Made by a program: the position numbers and the translations under genes. This document shows positions 1-8,571 of a DNA stretch of 64,000 nt, in pieces. The DNA comes from a virus. Position 1 is the stretch's first letter, and each line of letters begins with the position of its first letter. The DNA lies in the IMG/VR virus record IMGVR_UViG_3300032214_000986, positions 1-64,000 of that record; one strand, written 5' to 3'. The notes beneath the pieces were generated by a model that worked only from the letters and a program-made list of their open reading frames with translations, was not told the origin of the DNA and searched no databases.

Positions 1-189
1 GTTTTTACCTTTCAAGTCACCAACCCAAGCAAATGGGATGAATGTGTCAGGACGTAACATTTTTCCCTTAACAGGGTCCTGAATTACTTTATATATCTTT
101 GAGGATTTGTAATCGTATTCGAGTGATACGATATATTTTTCTTCGTCTTCGCCTAATAAAAAGCGTTCAATTTCTTCTTGAGGTACCAT
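1..189 (-). CDS. 5' end of unidentified gene (partial)
   Basis: Translating the minus strand from the ATG at 189 gives 63 codons with no stop before the window edge, so only the N-terminus is visible. It reads MVPQEEIERFLLGEDEEKYI and continues with a segment containing IYKVIQDPVKGK and FIPFAWVGDL. The alternation of charged beta-strand-like stretches with an aromatic PFxWV motif is weakly reminiscent of the N-terminal domain of phage family B DNA polymerases, but this is an impression and not an identification. A TATTTAT motif (251-259) lies 61 bases upstream on the same strand. Confidence 0.6.
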   Translation of the reverse strand, partial: MVPQEEIERFLLGEDEEKYIVSLEYDYKSSKIYKVIQDPVKGKMLRPDTFIPFAWVGDLKGKN

Positions 190-250
190 ATTTATATTTT
201 TTTAGTTTTGGGTCATTATACTCACAAACATGTTGTGATTTCCCTTGACT

Positions 251-259
251 AATAAATAC
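251..259 (-). promoter_or_regulatory. late-type TATTTAT motif
   Basis: GTATTTATT on the minus strand, 61 bases before the ATG at 189. It is the longest-spaced member of the motif set described under findings. Confidence 0.3.
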
Positions 260-277
260 GATTTATATGGTTAAATG

Positions 278-631
278 TCAAACGATATTGATATAAAGAT
301 TTTCTCTAATTGGTACAATTAGGTCCCCATTCTCTAAAATAATAGAGAATTCACCAACGTAACGACCAACCTTATTAGTGTCCTTAGCATTCCACTTGTA
401 GTATACATAATATTCTCTTGGGGAATCGGGGTTGGTTCTATACTTTTCAGTTAGGTACGCATCTTTCATAAAAATTTTTTGTATCCCGTTACTTTCTAAT
501 TTCATGGAAAACCTAATAGACGCATTATCTAAAATACTATAGAAATCTTTAGCGGCATCAGTTCTTCCGTCATAAACAACATCCATTTTTAAAATAGGTA
601 AAGTTGCGTTTTGTTTTATAAAAAATTCCAT
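278..631 (-). CDS. small structural protein, Ig-like/BppU-N-like
   Basis: 117 residues, no signal peptide. The opening MEFFIKQNATLPILKMDVVYDGRTDA, followed by a 'SIRFSMKLESNG' strand and a C-terminal 'GEFSIILENGDLIVPI' strand, resembles the beta-sandwich N-terminal module found in baseplate upper proteins and other phage tail components, where a 'sequence-independent' beta domain is built around a polarised payload such as D-G-x-x-x. It sits immediately downstream (13 bases) of the large adhesin gene in the same operon, so a role in attaching or folding that adhesin is plausible. The fold assignment is inference from strand pattern only. Confidence 0.6.
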   Translation of the reverse strand: MEFFIKQNATLPILKMDVVYDGRTDAAKDFYSILDNASIRFSMKLESNGIQKIFMKDAYLTEKYRTNPDSPREYYVYYKWNAKDTNKVGRYVGEFSIILENGDLIVPIRENLYINIV

Positions 632-643
632 ATAAATGTTATA

Positions 644-2935
644 TTAACAAGGGGGATTTAATAGGGTATATTCCGTAACTATACCACTAGCATTTATTAC
701 AACCCAATGTAACTCAGTAAAACGTGAGATAATACCATCAGCGGCAACTACAAAATGACCTTGTTGGTACGGGCTACTTGGGTCGTAATATTGACCAACA
801 AATGAACCAACATTTAAAGGCCCTGTTATAACTCCGGTTTGTCCCGCATATTGATAATTGTTGCATATAATAATTTGAGCAGCCTCTGGTGTAGCAACGT
901 AAGTAAACGAATCCCATGGTGCTAGGTCATTTTGTCTAAAACCATTCCAAAAAGTTGGTTGGGTATTAAGTGTAGGTGTAGGTGTTGGGGTTGGACTTAT
1001 AGTAGGTGTAGGTGTTGGGGTGCCCATTGTTGGTGTTGGGGTTGGTGTTGGGGTTGGTGGGATTAAACAATTGGGACACCAAAAATTAAATAATCGGTAT
1101 TGGCTCTCCAATAGTCTAAAATTATGTTGTATTGACGGAGATCCTAATGGTTCTGTATACATTCTAAATTGAGATATTCCTCCCATAAATGTCCCTCCAA
1201 AATTTTGTTCGACCAAGATATTTGTACTTAATCCACTATATGTTGTTGCAGATAAAATATTATTTGGGAATAATTCAGGGTCTTGTCTATATGGGCCATA
1301 CGGTGTTGTTGTTGACGAAAAAATTAAATGGTCATGTAAACCTTGTGACCCACCACCAAAAGATATATTAAAAGGTACCCCAATTTGTTTTTCTTTTTCG
1401 GTGTTTAATTCTCTTGGGATTATCTCCTCGAAGTTTTCAATCTCCATAAATTTATACCCATTAACGTATAACTTTAAAGTTCCCATCCTATAGAATGTAT
1501 CGTCAAACCATTTTTTATTAAAATTAACTTGATAAACTTTATTTTCTTTAGTTCCCCCGGAATGTGTTTCAGGCGGCATTATCAAATTATAAGACGTACC
1601 ATTTAATATCGATTGGTATGTAACTTTTCTAATATCATTTAATCCGCCTAAATTTAATAAGTCACAGTTTTCTATTGTTGTGTACCTCTCAAATACTGCA
1701 CTAATCATAACCCATCGGTCTTCAGTAATTGCGGTACAAACATATCCACAAACATCATAAATTGGTGGTGAACAAACTTCAGTAATTGTATAACCTGTTT
1801 GATAAGTTAAACCAGTTGTTAAACAACTTCCTGTCGTCACACAATCCCCGGTTATTTTAATGTACTTAACACACAGACTTGGATTTGCAGGACACCCGTT
1901 AAATCTTATTGACATACCGTTAGATAATACGTCAAATTTAGGGTCTAATGGTGGTACAGGAATTTGTTCCGTACAAGCACCACACCCACAACCAATATTG
2001 TGATATGCAGTTGTTGCACTTTTAGGGTAGACATTAATACAATTAGAATTAGTGGCTCCCGTATCGGAACACGCACATGTTGTTAATTCTGATAAACCTG
2101 AAGTAACTCTCGTATACCCACTATTCGACAATGGACTACCACTTGCGAAATGATAGTATTTATTCTCGGCTCTCGTACCAAAATAAAAAAACGTACCAGC
2201 GTTGTTATTATACACATCATTTAAGTATTGTTGGGTATTCGTATCCGCCGTGTAAATGTCACGAATTCTCGGTTTTAACATCATCTCAACAGTCCACCCT
2301 TTATTTACCCTTTCAGGGAATACTTCATAATCATAACCAAATAACTTATAAAACCCTTGGTAAAACCCCCCGTAAAGTTGTTGATAATAACCAATATAAG
2401 GGTCATAATCAGAAACAATATTGTATAATGTGTTTTTTGGTCTACCTGAAAAAACTTGATTGGGTGATAAAGTATAACCTGTAACCATATGAAGTTTCAT
2501 CCTCCTATCATAATAATGTGGGTGAAATTTATAATCGTTTCTAATACCCATTGAGTAGTACAAAGTGTTGCCTGACATACCGGTATATAAACCGTTATCT
2601 GTTGCAACTAAACCAACATCACAAGTACCTGTAAACGCAGAGTAACAACTTAAATCTAAATTATTTGGATTATAATAATTTTTAGAAACTATAGTTGCGC
2701 CTGAAATATATTGACCAAAACTAATACTATTTTGAGGGGAACAATCCGAACTCGTTATATCTATGTTAATTGGTAGTCTATTACCGTCATTTTCTGCAAT
2801 CAGATTAGTCGAGAAAACACTTTCTTGATTGTAATCCCCTTCATCTGCAGCTAAAGTTAAGTCAAAATATTGACCATATCTTAAATTAGATTTGTATTTT
2901 GGAAAATAATATGTATTTAGGTTCTGCGTCGGCAT
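644..2935 (-). CDS. tail adhesin with LamG-like domain and Pro-Thr linker
   Basis: 763 residues. The central part has features of a concanavalin A/laminin-G sandwich: WTVEMMLKPR (about residue 215), RWVMISAVFERY, GTLKLYVNGYKF, then FGGTFMGGISQFRMYTEPL, the usual terminal strand of phage LamG domains. A Cys-rich stretch lies between (about residues 285-400). Near residue 630 there is a (PT)n linker, followed by a C-terminal module of about 105 residues. Such architecture is typical of receptor-binding or decorative tail fibre proteins. A TATTTAT motif lies 10 bases upstream of the ATG, consistent with late expression. Which glycan or receptor it binds cannot be read from sequence. Confidence 0.75.
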   Translation of the reverse strand: MPTQNLNTYYFPKYKSNLRYGQYFDLTLAADEGDYNQESVFSTNLIAENDGNRLPINIDITSSDCSPQNSISFGQYISGATIVSKNYYNPNNLDLSCYSAFTGTCDVGLVATDNGLYTGMSGNTLYYSMGIRNDYKFHPHYYDRRMKLHMVTGYTLSPNQVFSGRPKNTLYNIVSDYDPYIGYYQQLYGGFYQGFYKLFGYDYEVFPERVNKGWTVEMMLKPRIRDIYTADTNTQQYLNDVYNNNAGTFFYFGTRAENKYYHFASGSPLSNSGYTRVTSGLSELTTCACSDTGATNSNCINVYPKSATTAYHNIGCGCGACTEQIPVPPLDPKFDVLSNGMSIRFNGCPANPSLCVKYIKITGDCVTTGSCLTTGLTYQTGYTITEVCSPPIYDVCGYVCTAITEDRWVMISAVFERYTTIENCDLLNLGGLNDIRKVTYQSILNGTSYNLIMPPETHSGGTKENKVYQVNFNKKWFDDTFYRMGTLKLYVNGYKFMEIENFEEIIPRELNTEKEKQIGVPFNISFGGGSQGLHDHLIFSSTTTPYGPYRQDPELFPNNILSATTYSGLSTNILVEQNFGGTFMGGISQFRMYTEPLGSPSIQHNFRLLESQYRLFNFWCPNCLIPPTPTPTPTPTMGTPTPTPTISPTPTPTPTLNTQPTFWNGFRQNDLAPWDSFTYVATPEAAQIIICNNYQYAGQTGVITGPLNVGSFVGQYYDPSSPYQQGHFVVAADGIISRFTELHWVVINASGIVTEYTLLNPPC
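975..1062 (-). repeat. Pro-Thr coding low-complexity repeat
   Basis: Short GGTGTTGGGGTT-type repeats on the plus strand encode alternating Pro-Thr in the adhesin, interrupted by MGT and IS. This is a flexible linker; such tracts can change length by slippage. Confidence 0.8.
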
Positions 2936-2945
2936 ACTTTTTTAT

Positions 2946-2954
2946 GATAAATAC
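2946..2954 (-). promoter_or_regulatory. late-type TATTTAT motif (adhesin gene)
   Basis: GTATTTATC on the minus strand, 10 bases before the adhesin ATG. The surrounding 16 bases (2946-2961) recur exactly at 57026-57041, upstream of the fibrinogen-domain fibre gene. Confidence 0.5.
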
Positions 2955-2964
2955 TTTGTTTGGA

Positions 2965-2973
2965 GTATTTATA
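2965..2973 (+). promoter_or_regulatory. late-type TATTTAT motif
   Basis: GTATTTATA, 13 bases upstream of the ATG at 2987. It forms a divergent pair with the motif at 2946. Confidence 0.5.
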
Positions 2974-2986
2974 GGTAAAAGCCGGA

Positions 2987-3736
2987 ATGAAAAGTTATAA
3001 ATACTCAACAAAAGACAGAGCAGAAAGAGTTGCTAAAACTTTAGGGTGTACTGGATCTCATCATCATAATGAAAATGGTGAGAAAAAATTTATGCCGTGT
3101 AAGACTCACGAAATCTTTAAATCTAAACTAAAAAAAGATAAAAAAGATGAACAGGAAGTTACTGAACTTGTTGATACCGATGGTACTTGGTTATCATCAA
3201 GTATTGGTATTTTAGATCCGGCAAGTACAGGTATTGGGACAAAAACGACCGACCAAATAGTACAAGCAGCAAGAAATCCGAGAGACCCATTATTAAGAGG
3301 GTGGTACGGTTATTATGGTGAGGGCACAGTTAAAGAAGAAGACATGTCAAAAGCGTTCGGGTATGAGGACACAAAAGATTTAGACGCTAAAGATACGATT
3401 AAATATTTTGAAAAAAAATTAGGTGACGAGCAATCGGCAATAGAAAGAGCAGCATCATTCGGTAAAAAAGAAAAATTAGAAAAAAACGCACCTAAAAAAT
3501 TAAAAAGACTTAAAAACTTTATAGATAGATTAATCCTTAAAGAAAAAGAATTAGACGAATCTGAAGTACGTGAAGATAGAATAGTAGATAGAGATAAAAA
3601 AGATAATGATTTAACTAAAAAAAAATTAGAAGTATCTCCTCTTTTACTTAGAAATATTAGGTCAATAAAAAAAGCTGCTAAAGAAAATGGGATAACCTTT
3701 AAAGAGTTAGTACAAATAATGAAAGATGAACAGTAA
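2987..3736 (+). CDS. hypothetical protein with Cys/His cluster at N-terminus
   Basis: 249 residues. Residues 1-45 carry the pattern YSTKDRAERVAKTLGCTGSH, then HHNENGEKKFMPCKTH. The GCxGxH...MPCxxH arrangement recurs in many phage structural proteins and looks like a small metal-binding module (C21, H25-H27, C39, H42). The C-terminal 100 residues are highly charged and helical (KKEKLEKNAPKKLKRLKNF), ending in KELVQIMKDEQ. It overlaps the next gene by 11 bases. First gene of a plus-strand group of five small genes. Function unknown; a virion or head-assembly role is inferred from context only. Confidence 0.65.
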   Translation: MKSYKYSTKDRAERVAKTLGCTGSHHHNENGEKKFMPCKTHEIFKSKLKKDKKDEQEVTELVDTDGTWLSSSIGILDPASTGIGTKTTDQIVQAARNPRDPLLRGWYGYYGEGTVKEEDMSKAFGYEDTKDLDAKDTIKYFEKKLGDEQSAIERAASFGKKEKLEKNAPKKLKRLKNFIDRLILKEKELDESEVREDRIVDRDKKDNDLTKKKLEVSPLLLRNIRSIKKAAKENGITFKELVQIMKDEQ

Positions 3737-4175
3737 TTTATACGATAGACAAGCAAAGTTACCAGAATCATTAATAAAACATTTAAAACAATGTTTTAAT
3801 TCCACCAATGGTGACACTAATACTGAAGGTTATAAAAGAAATCAAGAACTAACTAAAAGTGGTTTAGTTACTTACCAACAAATCAAAAGAATAAAAAATT
3901 GGTTTGATAGTTATAATGGTAATAAAGAAGATGCGCCATTTATTTTAAATGGTGGTGATAGAATGAATAATTGGTGTGATGAGGTTTTAAAAAATTGGAG
4001 GGGTTCTGATGATTCATCTAAAAAAATAAAATCAGATACTGGCATGCAAAACCAATATTTAGATTCACACGAAAAGAATTCTTTCAATTTAAATGATAAA
4101 CACACAACAACCGCAGATAGTTTATCAGTAACTGAAGAAATAAAAAGAATAAATAAACTTATAAAAGATATTTGA
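3726..4175 (+). CDS. hypothetical protein
   Basis: 149 residues, not recognised. The N-terminal 100 residues look helical with a Trp-containing segment (IKNWFDSYNGN, NNWCDEVLKNWRGS); the C-terminus is a polar linker ending in a short amphipathic helix (EEIKRINKLIKDI). The start lies inside the end of the preceding gene, and the next ATG follows the stop by one base, which shows translational coupling within one operon. Confidence 0.6.
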   Translation: MNSNLYDRQAKLPESLIKHLKQCFNSTNGDTNTEGYKRNQELTKSGLVTYQQIKRIKNWFDSYNGNKEDAPFILNGGDRMNNWCDEVLKNWRGSDDSSKKIKSDTGMQNQYLDSHEKNSFNLNDKHTTTADSLSVTEEIKRINKLIKDI

Positions 4176-4176
4176 T

Positions 4177-4470
4177 ATGGCAATTCAATCAGATAAATTA
4201 GATTTTTCACAACCAAATAATGACCTATCTAAGATCGCCGAAGAGCAAAGAAAAAGACTTTTCCCAAGAAATGACTTCTCACCTGTTGACCAATATTCAT
4301 CGGTTCACCCTGACGCATTAGCAAATGGTGATAAGATTGGTAGAGGAACAGGAGTTGAGTTAGATATTTATAATAACAACATAGGTACAAGTACTGACGT
4401 TGCGGAAAGAAAAGACGACTTAAAGGTAAATAAATATTCACAAAACAACCCATATTATTCAGTACAATGA
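4177..4470 (+). CDS. hypothetical protein
   Basis: 97 residues, polar and proline-containing, without hydrophobic core segments; probably extended or partly disordered. Not recognised. It is bracketed by coupled genes: its ATG follows the previous stop by one base and its stop overlaps the next ATG (ATGA). Confidence 0.6.
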   Translation: MAIQSDKLDFSQPNNDLSKIAEEQRKRLFPRNDFSPVDQYSSVHPDALANGDKIGRGTGVELDIYNNNIGTSTDVAERKDDLKVNKYSQNNPYYSVQ

Positions 4471-4895
4471 AATTAATGAATAGTCTTAAAGGTTTAATTA
4501 CTGAGATTGCATCAATACAAGATATCCAGCACTCAATAAAAATGAAAAACGTTATGACAATAAATTATAACGGAAAAGAGTATGGTAGAGGGTATCGTGA
4601 TATCGAGCCAGTATGTTTTGGTGTTAGTAAATCAGGTAATTTTGTTTTAAGAGCTTGGGAAAGAGAGGGTTCGTCACACTCAAATAAAGTTGAAGGTAAC
4701 CCAATACCCGGATGGAGATTATTTAGAGTAGATAAAATATTGACTTACCAACTACAAGGAGATAAATTTACAGAGTCACGTCCATTGTATAACCCAAATG
4801 GTGATAAATCAATGTCTAGAGTTATTGTTAACGCAGTATTTGATAATCAGGGTAACGAGGAGGATAATATTAATAATTTAGAAAATTTAGCATAA
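4467..4895 (+). CDS. WYL-like domain protein, possible internal head protein
   Basis: 142 residues. After a short amphipathic N-terminus (MKLMNSLKGLITEIAS), the body has the strand pattern of WYL-type beta domains: NYNGKEYGRGYRDIEPVCFG, GNFVLRAWEREG, GWRLFRVDKI. Similar short WYL-like proteins occur in T4-like phages of marine bacteria. The N-terminus contains an I-T-E site (residues 11-13) followed by I-A-S, matching the (I/L)-x-E rule of T4-type prohead protease cleavage, so it may be packaged and trimmed. Both the domain and the cleavage call are inference from pattern. Confidence 0.6.
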   Translation: MKLMNSLKGLITEIASIQDIQHSIKMKNVMTINYNGKEYGRGYRDIEPVCFGVSKSGNFVLRAWEREGSSHSNKVEGNPIPGWRLFRVDKILTYQLQGDKFTESRPLYNPNGDKSMSRVIVNAVFDNQGNEEDNINNLENLA

Positions 4896-4896
4896 T

Positions 4897-5517
4897 ATGG
4901 GAGCAGCAGAAGAATTAATGCAGAGACTCGCAGTCTCAAAAAAAATAATGGATAAACATAATGACCTAAAAAGAGGTGAGGTAAGAAACACAAATATGCC
5001 AATGGTCGAGGAATTTCAACCAACAAACGCATCGTATAATTTACCGCAAGAGTTTTTATCCGAAAACGTATCACCGAAACAAACACACGACCCTAGTCAG
5101 CCGTTAGATATGGAAAAAATTAAAAATTCAAAATTACCTGAAGAAATTAAAAGGTTAATGATAGAACAACCAATCGTACAACCTTCAACAGTAACACCAA
5201 CAATTTCAAATGATATTATTGAGGGAGCACAAAGATTAATGAATATGAATTCAAACTCCACAACACCACAAGAATATGTATCTAAGGGGGTAACAACAAA
5301 ACAACCATCACCATCACCATCTAATTTTAATATGAGTGAAATGAAATCTATGATACGTGACGTAGTTAGAGACACGGTAAGAGATGTTGTTAGAGAAGAA
5401 CTAAAAGATGCTGGTATGTTAGTTGAGTCAACTCAGAATTCAAATGAAACAATACAATTTAAAGTGGGTAATCATTTGTTCATAGGTAAAGTCAACAAAG
5501 TGAAAAAACTAAGTTAA
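4897..5517 (+). CDS. hypothetical virion-associated protein
   Basis: 206 residues. The middle is a proline-, serine- and threonine-rich linker; residues 145-170 are a strongly charged helix with repeated 'RDVVRDTVRDVVREE' that is likely to form a coiled coil; the last 25 residues form a compact beta module (IQFKVGNHLFIGKVNKVKK). Organisation of coiled coil plus small C-terminal domain suggests an oligomeric structural or assembly protein. Last gene before the terminator at 5521. Confidence 0.6.
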   Translation: MGAAEELMQRLAVSKKIMDKHNDLKRGEVRNTNMPMVEEFQPTNASYNLPQEFLSENVSPKQTHDPSQPLDMEKIKNSKLPEEIKRLMIEQPIVQPSTVTPTISNDIIEGAQRLMNMNSNSTTPQEYVSKGVTTKQPSPSPSNFNMSEMKSMIRDVVRDTVRDVVREELKDAGMLVESTQNSNETIQFKVGNHLFIGKVNKVKKLS

Positions 5518-5520
5518 TCA

Positions 5521-5547
5521 AATCCACCTTAAGGGTGGATTTTTTGT
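5521..5547 (+). terminator. intrinsic terminator
   Basis: AATCCACC and GGTGGATT form an 8-bp stem around a TTAAG loop, directly followed by a T run (5540-5545). It separates the small structural operon from the sugar gene cluster. Confidence 0.85.
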
Positions 5548-5584
5548 TTTAAATATATTATTTTTTACTTAAATAATTTTTTAT

Positions 5585-6793
5585 ATGAGTAAAATAAGAG
5601 TATTAGTATTACCATCAGATAAGACAGGTGTTGGTAAATTTAGAAGTTTAGACCCACACATTTGTTTACAAAATAACCATTCAGATGAATTTCATGTTGA
5701 TATTGATTATGAACCAAGAGTTAATGATTTAAACTATTGGAAACAGTACGATATCGTTCATTTCCATAGAACAATCGGTCATGAGTATGAAAATTCTGTA
5801 GAATTAATAAAAAAAATTAATTCATTAGGTATTGTAACAATAGCCGACATCGACGACTATTGGTTGCCAACGAAAGAACACCCTGTACATAGTTTAGTAA
5901 TGGAACACCGTTTACATGAAAAAATTATGAACAATTTAAAAGTGGCTCAACATGTGACAACGACAACATCAGTTTTTGCAAAAGAAATATCCAAATTAAA
6001 TAAAAGTGTTCATATATTACCTAACGCGATAAACCCTAACGAACCACAATTTAAATATGAAACGGAACCTTCAGATAAGTTAAGATTTGGATGGTTAGGG
6101 GGGTCATCTCACCTTTACGATTTAAAATTATTAGATGGCACAATAAATAAATTAAAACCACAACAAGATAAATTTGAAATGTATCTATGTGGGTTCGATA
6201 CAAGAGGTACCGTTACTGAAATTAATCAGCAAACTAGAGAACAAAAACAAAGACCTATCACACCACAAGAGACTGTTTGGGCAAGGTATGAAGAAATTTT
6301 TACAAATAATTATTCTTTTGTTGACGACCAACACAAAGAATATTTAATGAGATTTGAGGATGTTCCATATGATGGTAAAACATTCTATAATAGAATTTGG
6401 ACAAAACCTGTGACTTCTTACGCATCTAATTATAGGTTATTTGACGTATCTTTAGCACCTATCAAAAATCACATTTTTAATAGAGTTAAGTCACAACTTA
6501 AAGTTATTGAGGCTGGGTTCTATAAAAAGGCAATTATCGCATCAAACATAGGTCCATATACAATAGATTTAAAACACGCACTTAAAAATGGTGAATTTAC
6601 TGATGGTAACGCACTTTTGGTTGATGAGGTTAGGAATCATAGTGATTGGTCAAAATACATGAAAAAATTAATTGATAACCCTAATTGGGCTTACGATTTA
6701 GGTCAAAGGTTATATGAAACCGTAAAAGACACTTACGACTTAAATAAAGTCACAAGAGATAGGGCGGAATTATATAAATCATTAATTAAATAA
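5585..6793 (+). CDS. GT-B fold glycosyltransferase (GT4-like)
   Basis: 402 residues. N-terminal Rossmann-like half with VRVLVLPS-type first strand (IRVLVLPS), YDIVHFHRTIG (about 55) and ADIDDYW (about 88); C-terminal half with LRFGWLGGSSHLYDL (about 160), and IEAGFYKKAIIASNIGPY (about 310), the region that in GT4 enzymes binds the nucleotide-sugar phosphates. Length is normal for the family. First gene of the 20-kb sugar cluster, 38 bases after the terminator's T run; a loose TTGTTT-N16-TACTTA element (5544-5571) may be its promoter. Donor and acceptor unknown. Confidence 0.8.
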   Translation: MSKIRVLVLPSDKTGVGKFRSLDPHICLQNNHSDEFHVDIDYEPRVNDLNYWKQYDIVHFHRTIGHEYENSVELIKKINSLGIVTIADIDDYWLPTKEHPVHSLVMEHRLHEKIMNNLKVAQHVTTTTSVFAKEISKLNKSVHILPNAINPNEPQFKYETEPSDKLRFGWLGGSSHLYDLKLLDGTINKLKPQQDKFEMYLCGFDTRGTVTEINQQTREQKQRPITPQETVWARYEEIFTNNYSFVDDQHKEYLMRFEDVPYDGKTFYNRIWTKPVTSYASNYRLFDVSLAPIKNHIFNRVKSQLKVIEAGFYKKAIIASNIGPYTIDLKHALKNGEFTDGNALLVDEVRNHSDWSKYMKKLIDNPNWAYDLGQRLYETVKDTYDLNKVTRDRAELYKSLIK

Positions 6794-6795
6794 TT

Positions 6796-7251
6796 ATGGA
6801 CCAAAAAAAAGGAAAAATAGGATTCACCGCAGGTAATTTTGATTTACTCCATCCAGGATATATCTATACGTTCGAAACTGCTAAAGAAAATTGTGATTAT
6901 TTTATAGTATTCCTACAAAGAGACCCATCAGAGACAAGGTTTACTAAATATAAACCAGTCGTTCCTTTATATGAAAGATATAAAACATTGATGTCTATTA
7001 AATACGTAGATGAAGTTATTTGTTATGACGATGAAGAAGACTTACTTAGGTTAATAGAATTTTATAAACCTGATTTAAGAATTTTAGGTGATGATTATAT
7101 CGGTAAAAGATTTACAGGAGACCACCTCTCAATTGAAGTTCTTTACACGACAAGGTCACATAATTGGTCAACAACAAAAATAAAAGACCTAATAACAATA
7201 CAAACTTTAAAACAAAATCCAGAAATAATTAAAAAATTAAAAGATGATTAA
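6796..7251 (+). CDS. cytidylyltransferase-like protein with altered HxGH motif
   Basis: 151 residues, the size of glycerol-3-phosphate cytidylyltransferase (TagD) and RfaE-C-type nucleotidyltransferases. It begins with GFTAGNFDLLHPGYI; the family signature HxGH (residues 19-22) is HPGY here, so the second catalytic histidine is tyrosine. The end HNWSTTKIKDL corresponds to the STTxLR motif. A paralogue at 21871 has an intact HAGH. These enzymes activate phosphorylated sugars or polyols as CDP- or ADP-derivatives; with the altered motif activity is uncertain. The gene lies between a glycosyltransferase and an exonuclease, overlapping the latter by 8 bases. Confidence 0.8.
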   Translation: MDQKKGKIGFTAGNFDLLHPGYIYTFETAKENCDYFIVFLQRDPSETRFTKYKPVVPLYERYKTLMSIKYVDEVICYDDEEDLLRLIEFYKPDLRILGDDYIGKRFTGDHLSIEVLYTTRSHNWSTTKIKDLITIQTLKQNPEIIKKLKDD

Positions 7252-7972
7252 TATACCTATAACAAAAATTTTATTTTTAGACATTGAAACCGTTGGTTTA
7301 TGTCGTAATTGGGAGGGGTGTAAAGAAAACCACCCTAATATTGCCGAACAATTTGTAAAATATTATGATTGGTTTTTAAAACGATTTCCTGAAGATAATG
7401 TGGAAGTAAGTGGTTTAGAAGAAGAACTACAAAAGATGAATGACGTTTATGAGAAAAGATCAGCACTTGTTCCTGAATTTGCAAAGATTGTTTGTGTGTC
7501 TATGGCATTCGTAACTAACGAAGGTATTAAACAACAAACGTTTTCCAATCACGATGAAAAACAATTGTTAATTGATGTTAGAAACTTATTGGACCGTTGT
7601 CATAAATTAGATTTTTATCTTTGTGGTCACAACCTTAAAAACTTCGATATCCCGATGTTAGCCAAACGAATGATTATCAATGGGATTATGCCATCAAAAA
7701 TGCTACCTTCATATGATACAAAACCTTGGGAAGTTAGAGCTATTGATACGAAGGAAATTTGGCAATATGGGTCATACACATCAATTGGTTCATTAGATTT
7801 GGTTTGTTCTACTATGGGTATCGAAACACCAAAGGATGGTCCTATCCACGGAGGAAATGTACATGAAGTATATTGGAACAATCAAAGTAGATTAAATGAA
7901 ATATCAGAATACTGTGAAAAGGATGTTAAAGTGTTGGTTGATTTTATAACAAAATTAAAAGAATTGAAATAA
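7244..7972 (+). CDS. DEDDy 3'-5' exonuclease, PolB-exonuclease-like
   Basis: 242 residues. DEDD-superfamily motifs are complete: ExoI FLDIET (D13, E15), ExoII GHNLKNFD (D135), ExoIII YCEKDV with Y223 and D227, which makes it the DEDDy subclass used by DNA polymerase proofreading domains. No polymerase domain is attached. It resembles stand-alone 'PolB-like 3'-5' exonucleases' common in Bacteroidota phages. Expected to degrade single-stranded DNA during replication or repair. Its position among sugar genes, coupled to dUTPase by a one-base overlap, suggests inserted nucleic-acid-metabolism genes rather than a glycan role. Confidence 0.88.
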   Translation: MINIPITKILFLDIETVGLCRNWEGCKENHPNIAEQFVKYYDWFLKRFPEDNVEVSGLEEELQKMNDVYEKRSALVPEFAKIVCVSMAFVTNEGIKQQTFSNHDEKQLLIDVRNLLDRCHKLDFYLCGHNLKNFDIPMLAKRMIINGIMPSKMLPSYDTKPWEVRAIDTKEIWQYGSYTSIGSLDLVCSTMGIETPKDGPIHGGNVHEVYWNNQSRLNEISEYCEKDVKVLVDFITKLKELK

Positions 7973-8571
7973 TGTTTGAGAGATTAAAAGAAATGAAAGA
8001 AGGTATGAAAATGGTTAAAGACCTTCAATCAAAATTCGGAAATTTAAATATGGAAAACCCAGAAGAAATGTTAAAATCTATGGGTATCACATCGGAAGAC
8101 TTAGAGTCTCATTTTACGGAGGCTATGATTAATAAAGTTCAGATGAAATACACTAACGATAGTGATAATAAAGAACCTGAATATGCTTATCAATCTGATT
8201 CTGGTTTCGATTTAAGATCGGTGGAAGACATTTGGGTTCAGGCAAATGATAGAAAATTAATACCAACAGGTTTAAGATTTGATATTCCTGATGGTTTTGA
8301 AATACAAGTAAGGTCTAAAAGTGGTTTAGCCCTAAATCAAGGTTTAATGGTTTTAAATTCGCCAGGTACTGTGGATAGTGGTTACCAAGGTGAGATTAAA
8401 GTAATAATGTTTAATACTACAAATCAAAAAATAAAAATAGAAAAGGGTCAAAAAATTGCACAAGCGGTTGTGTGTCCCGTAGTAAATGGAAGATGGATAG
8501 ATTTAATAAAAGTAGAACAACTTTCAGAAAAAGACAGAAACGATAAAGGATTTGGGAGTACAGGACTATGA
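7972..8571 (+). CDS. dut: dUTP diphosphatase with N-terminal extension
   Basis: 199 residues. All five trimeric dUTPase motifs are visible: DSGFDLRS (77-83), RSKSGLA (114-120), NSPGTVDSGYQGEI (129-142), EKGQKIAQ (157-164) and DKGFGSTG (191-198). It hydrolyses dUTP to dUMP, preventing uracil incorporation and feeding dTMP synthesis. About 55 residues precede the core, mostly helical (MFERLKEMKEGMKMVKDL), which ordinary 140-150-residue dUTPases lack. Start overlaps the exonuclease stop by one base (TAATG); stop overlaps the next ATG (ATGA). Confidence 0.93.
   Translation: MFERLKEMKEGMKMVKDLQSKFGNLNMENPEEMLKSMGITSEDLESHFTEAMINKVQMKYTNDSDNKEPEYAYQSDSGFDLRSVEDIWVQANDRKLIPTGLRFDIPDGFEIQVRSKSGLALNQGLMVLNSPGTVDSGYQGEIKVIMFNTTNQKIKIEKGQKIAQAVVCPVVNGRWIDLIKVEQLSEKDRNDKGFGSTGL

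Noticed and set aside
975-1062. GGTGTTGGG-type repeats as a regulatory or CRISPR-like array
   Set aside because: They are a simple Pro-Thr codon tract within the adhesin frame.
3313-3771. Minus-strand open frame opposite two small plus-strand genes
   Set aside because: Hydrophobic Ser/Phe/Leu composition is the usual antisense of a Lys/Glu-rich gene.
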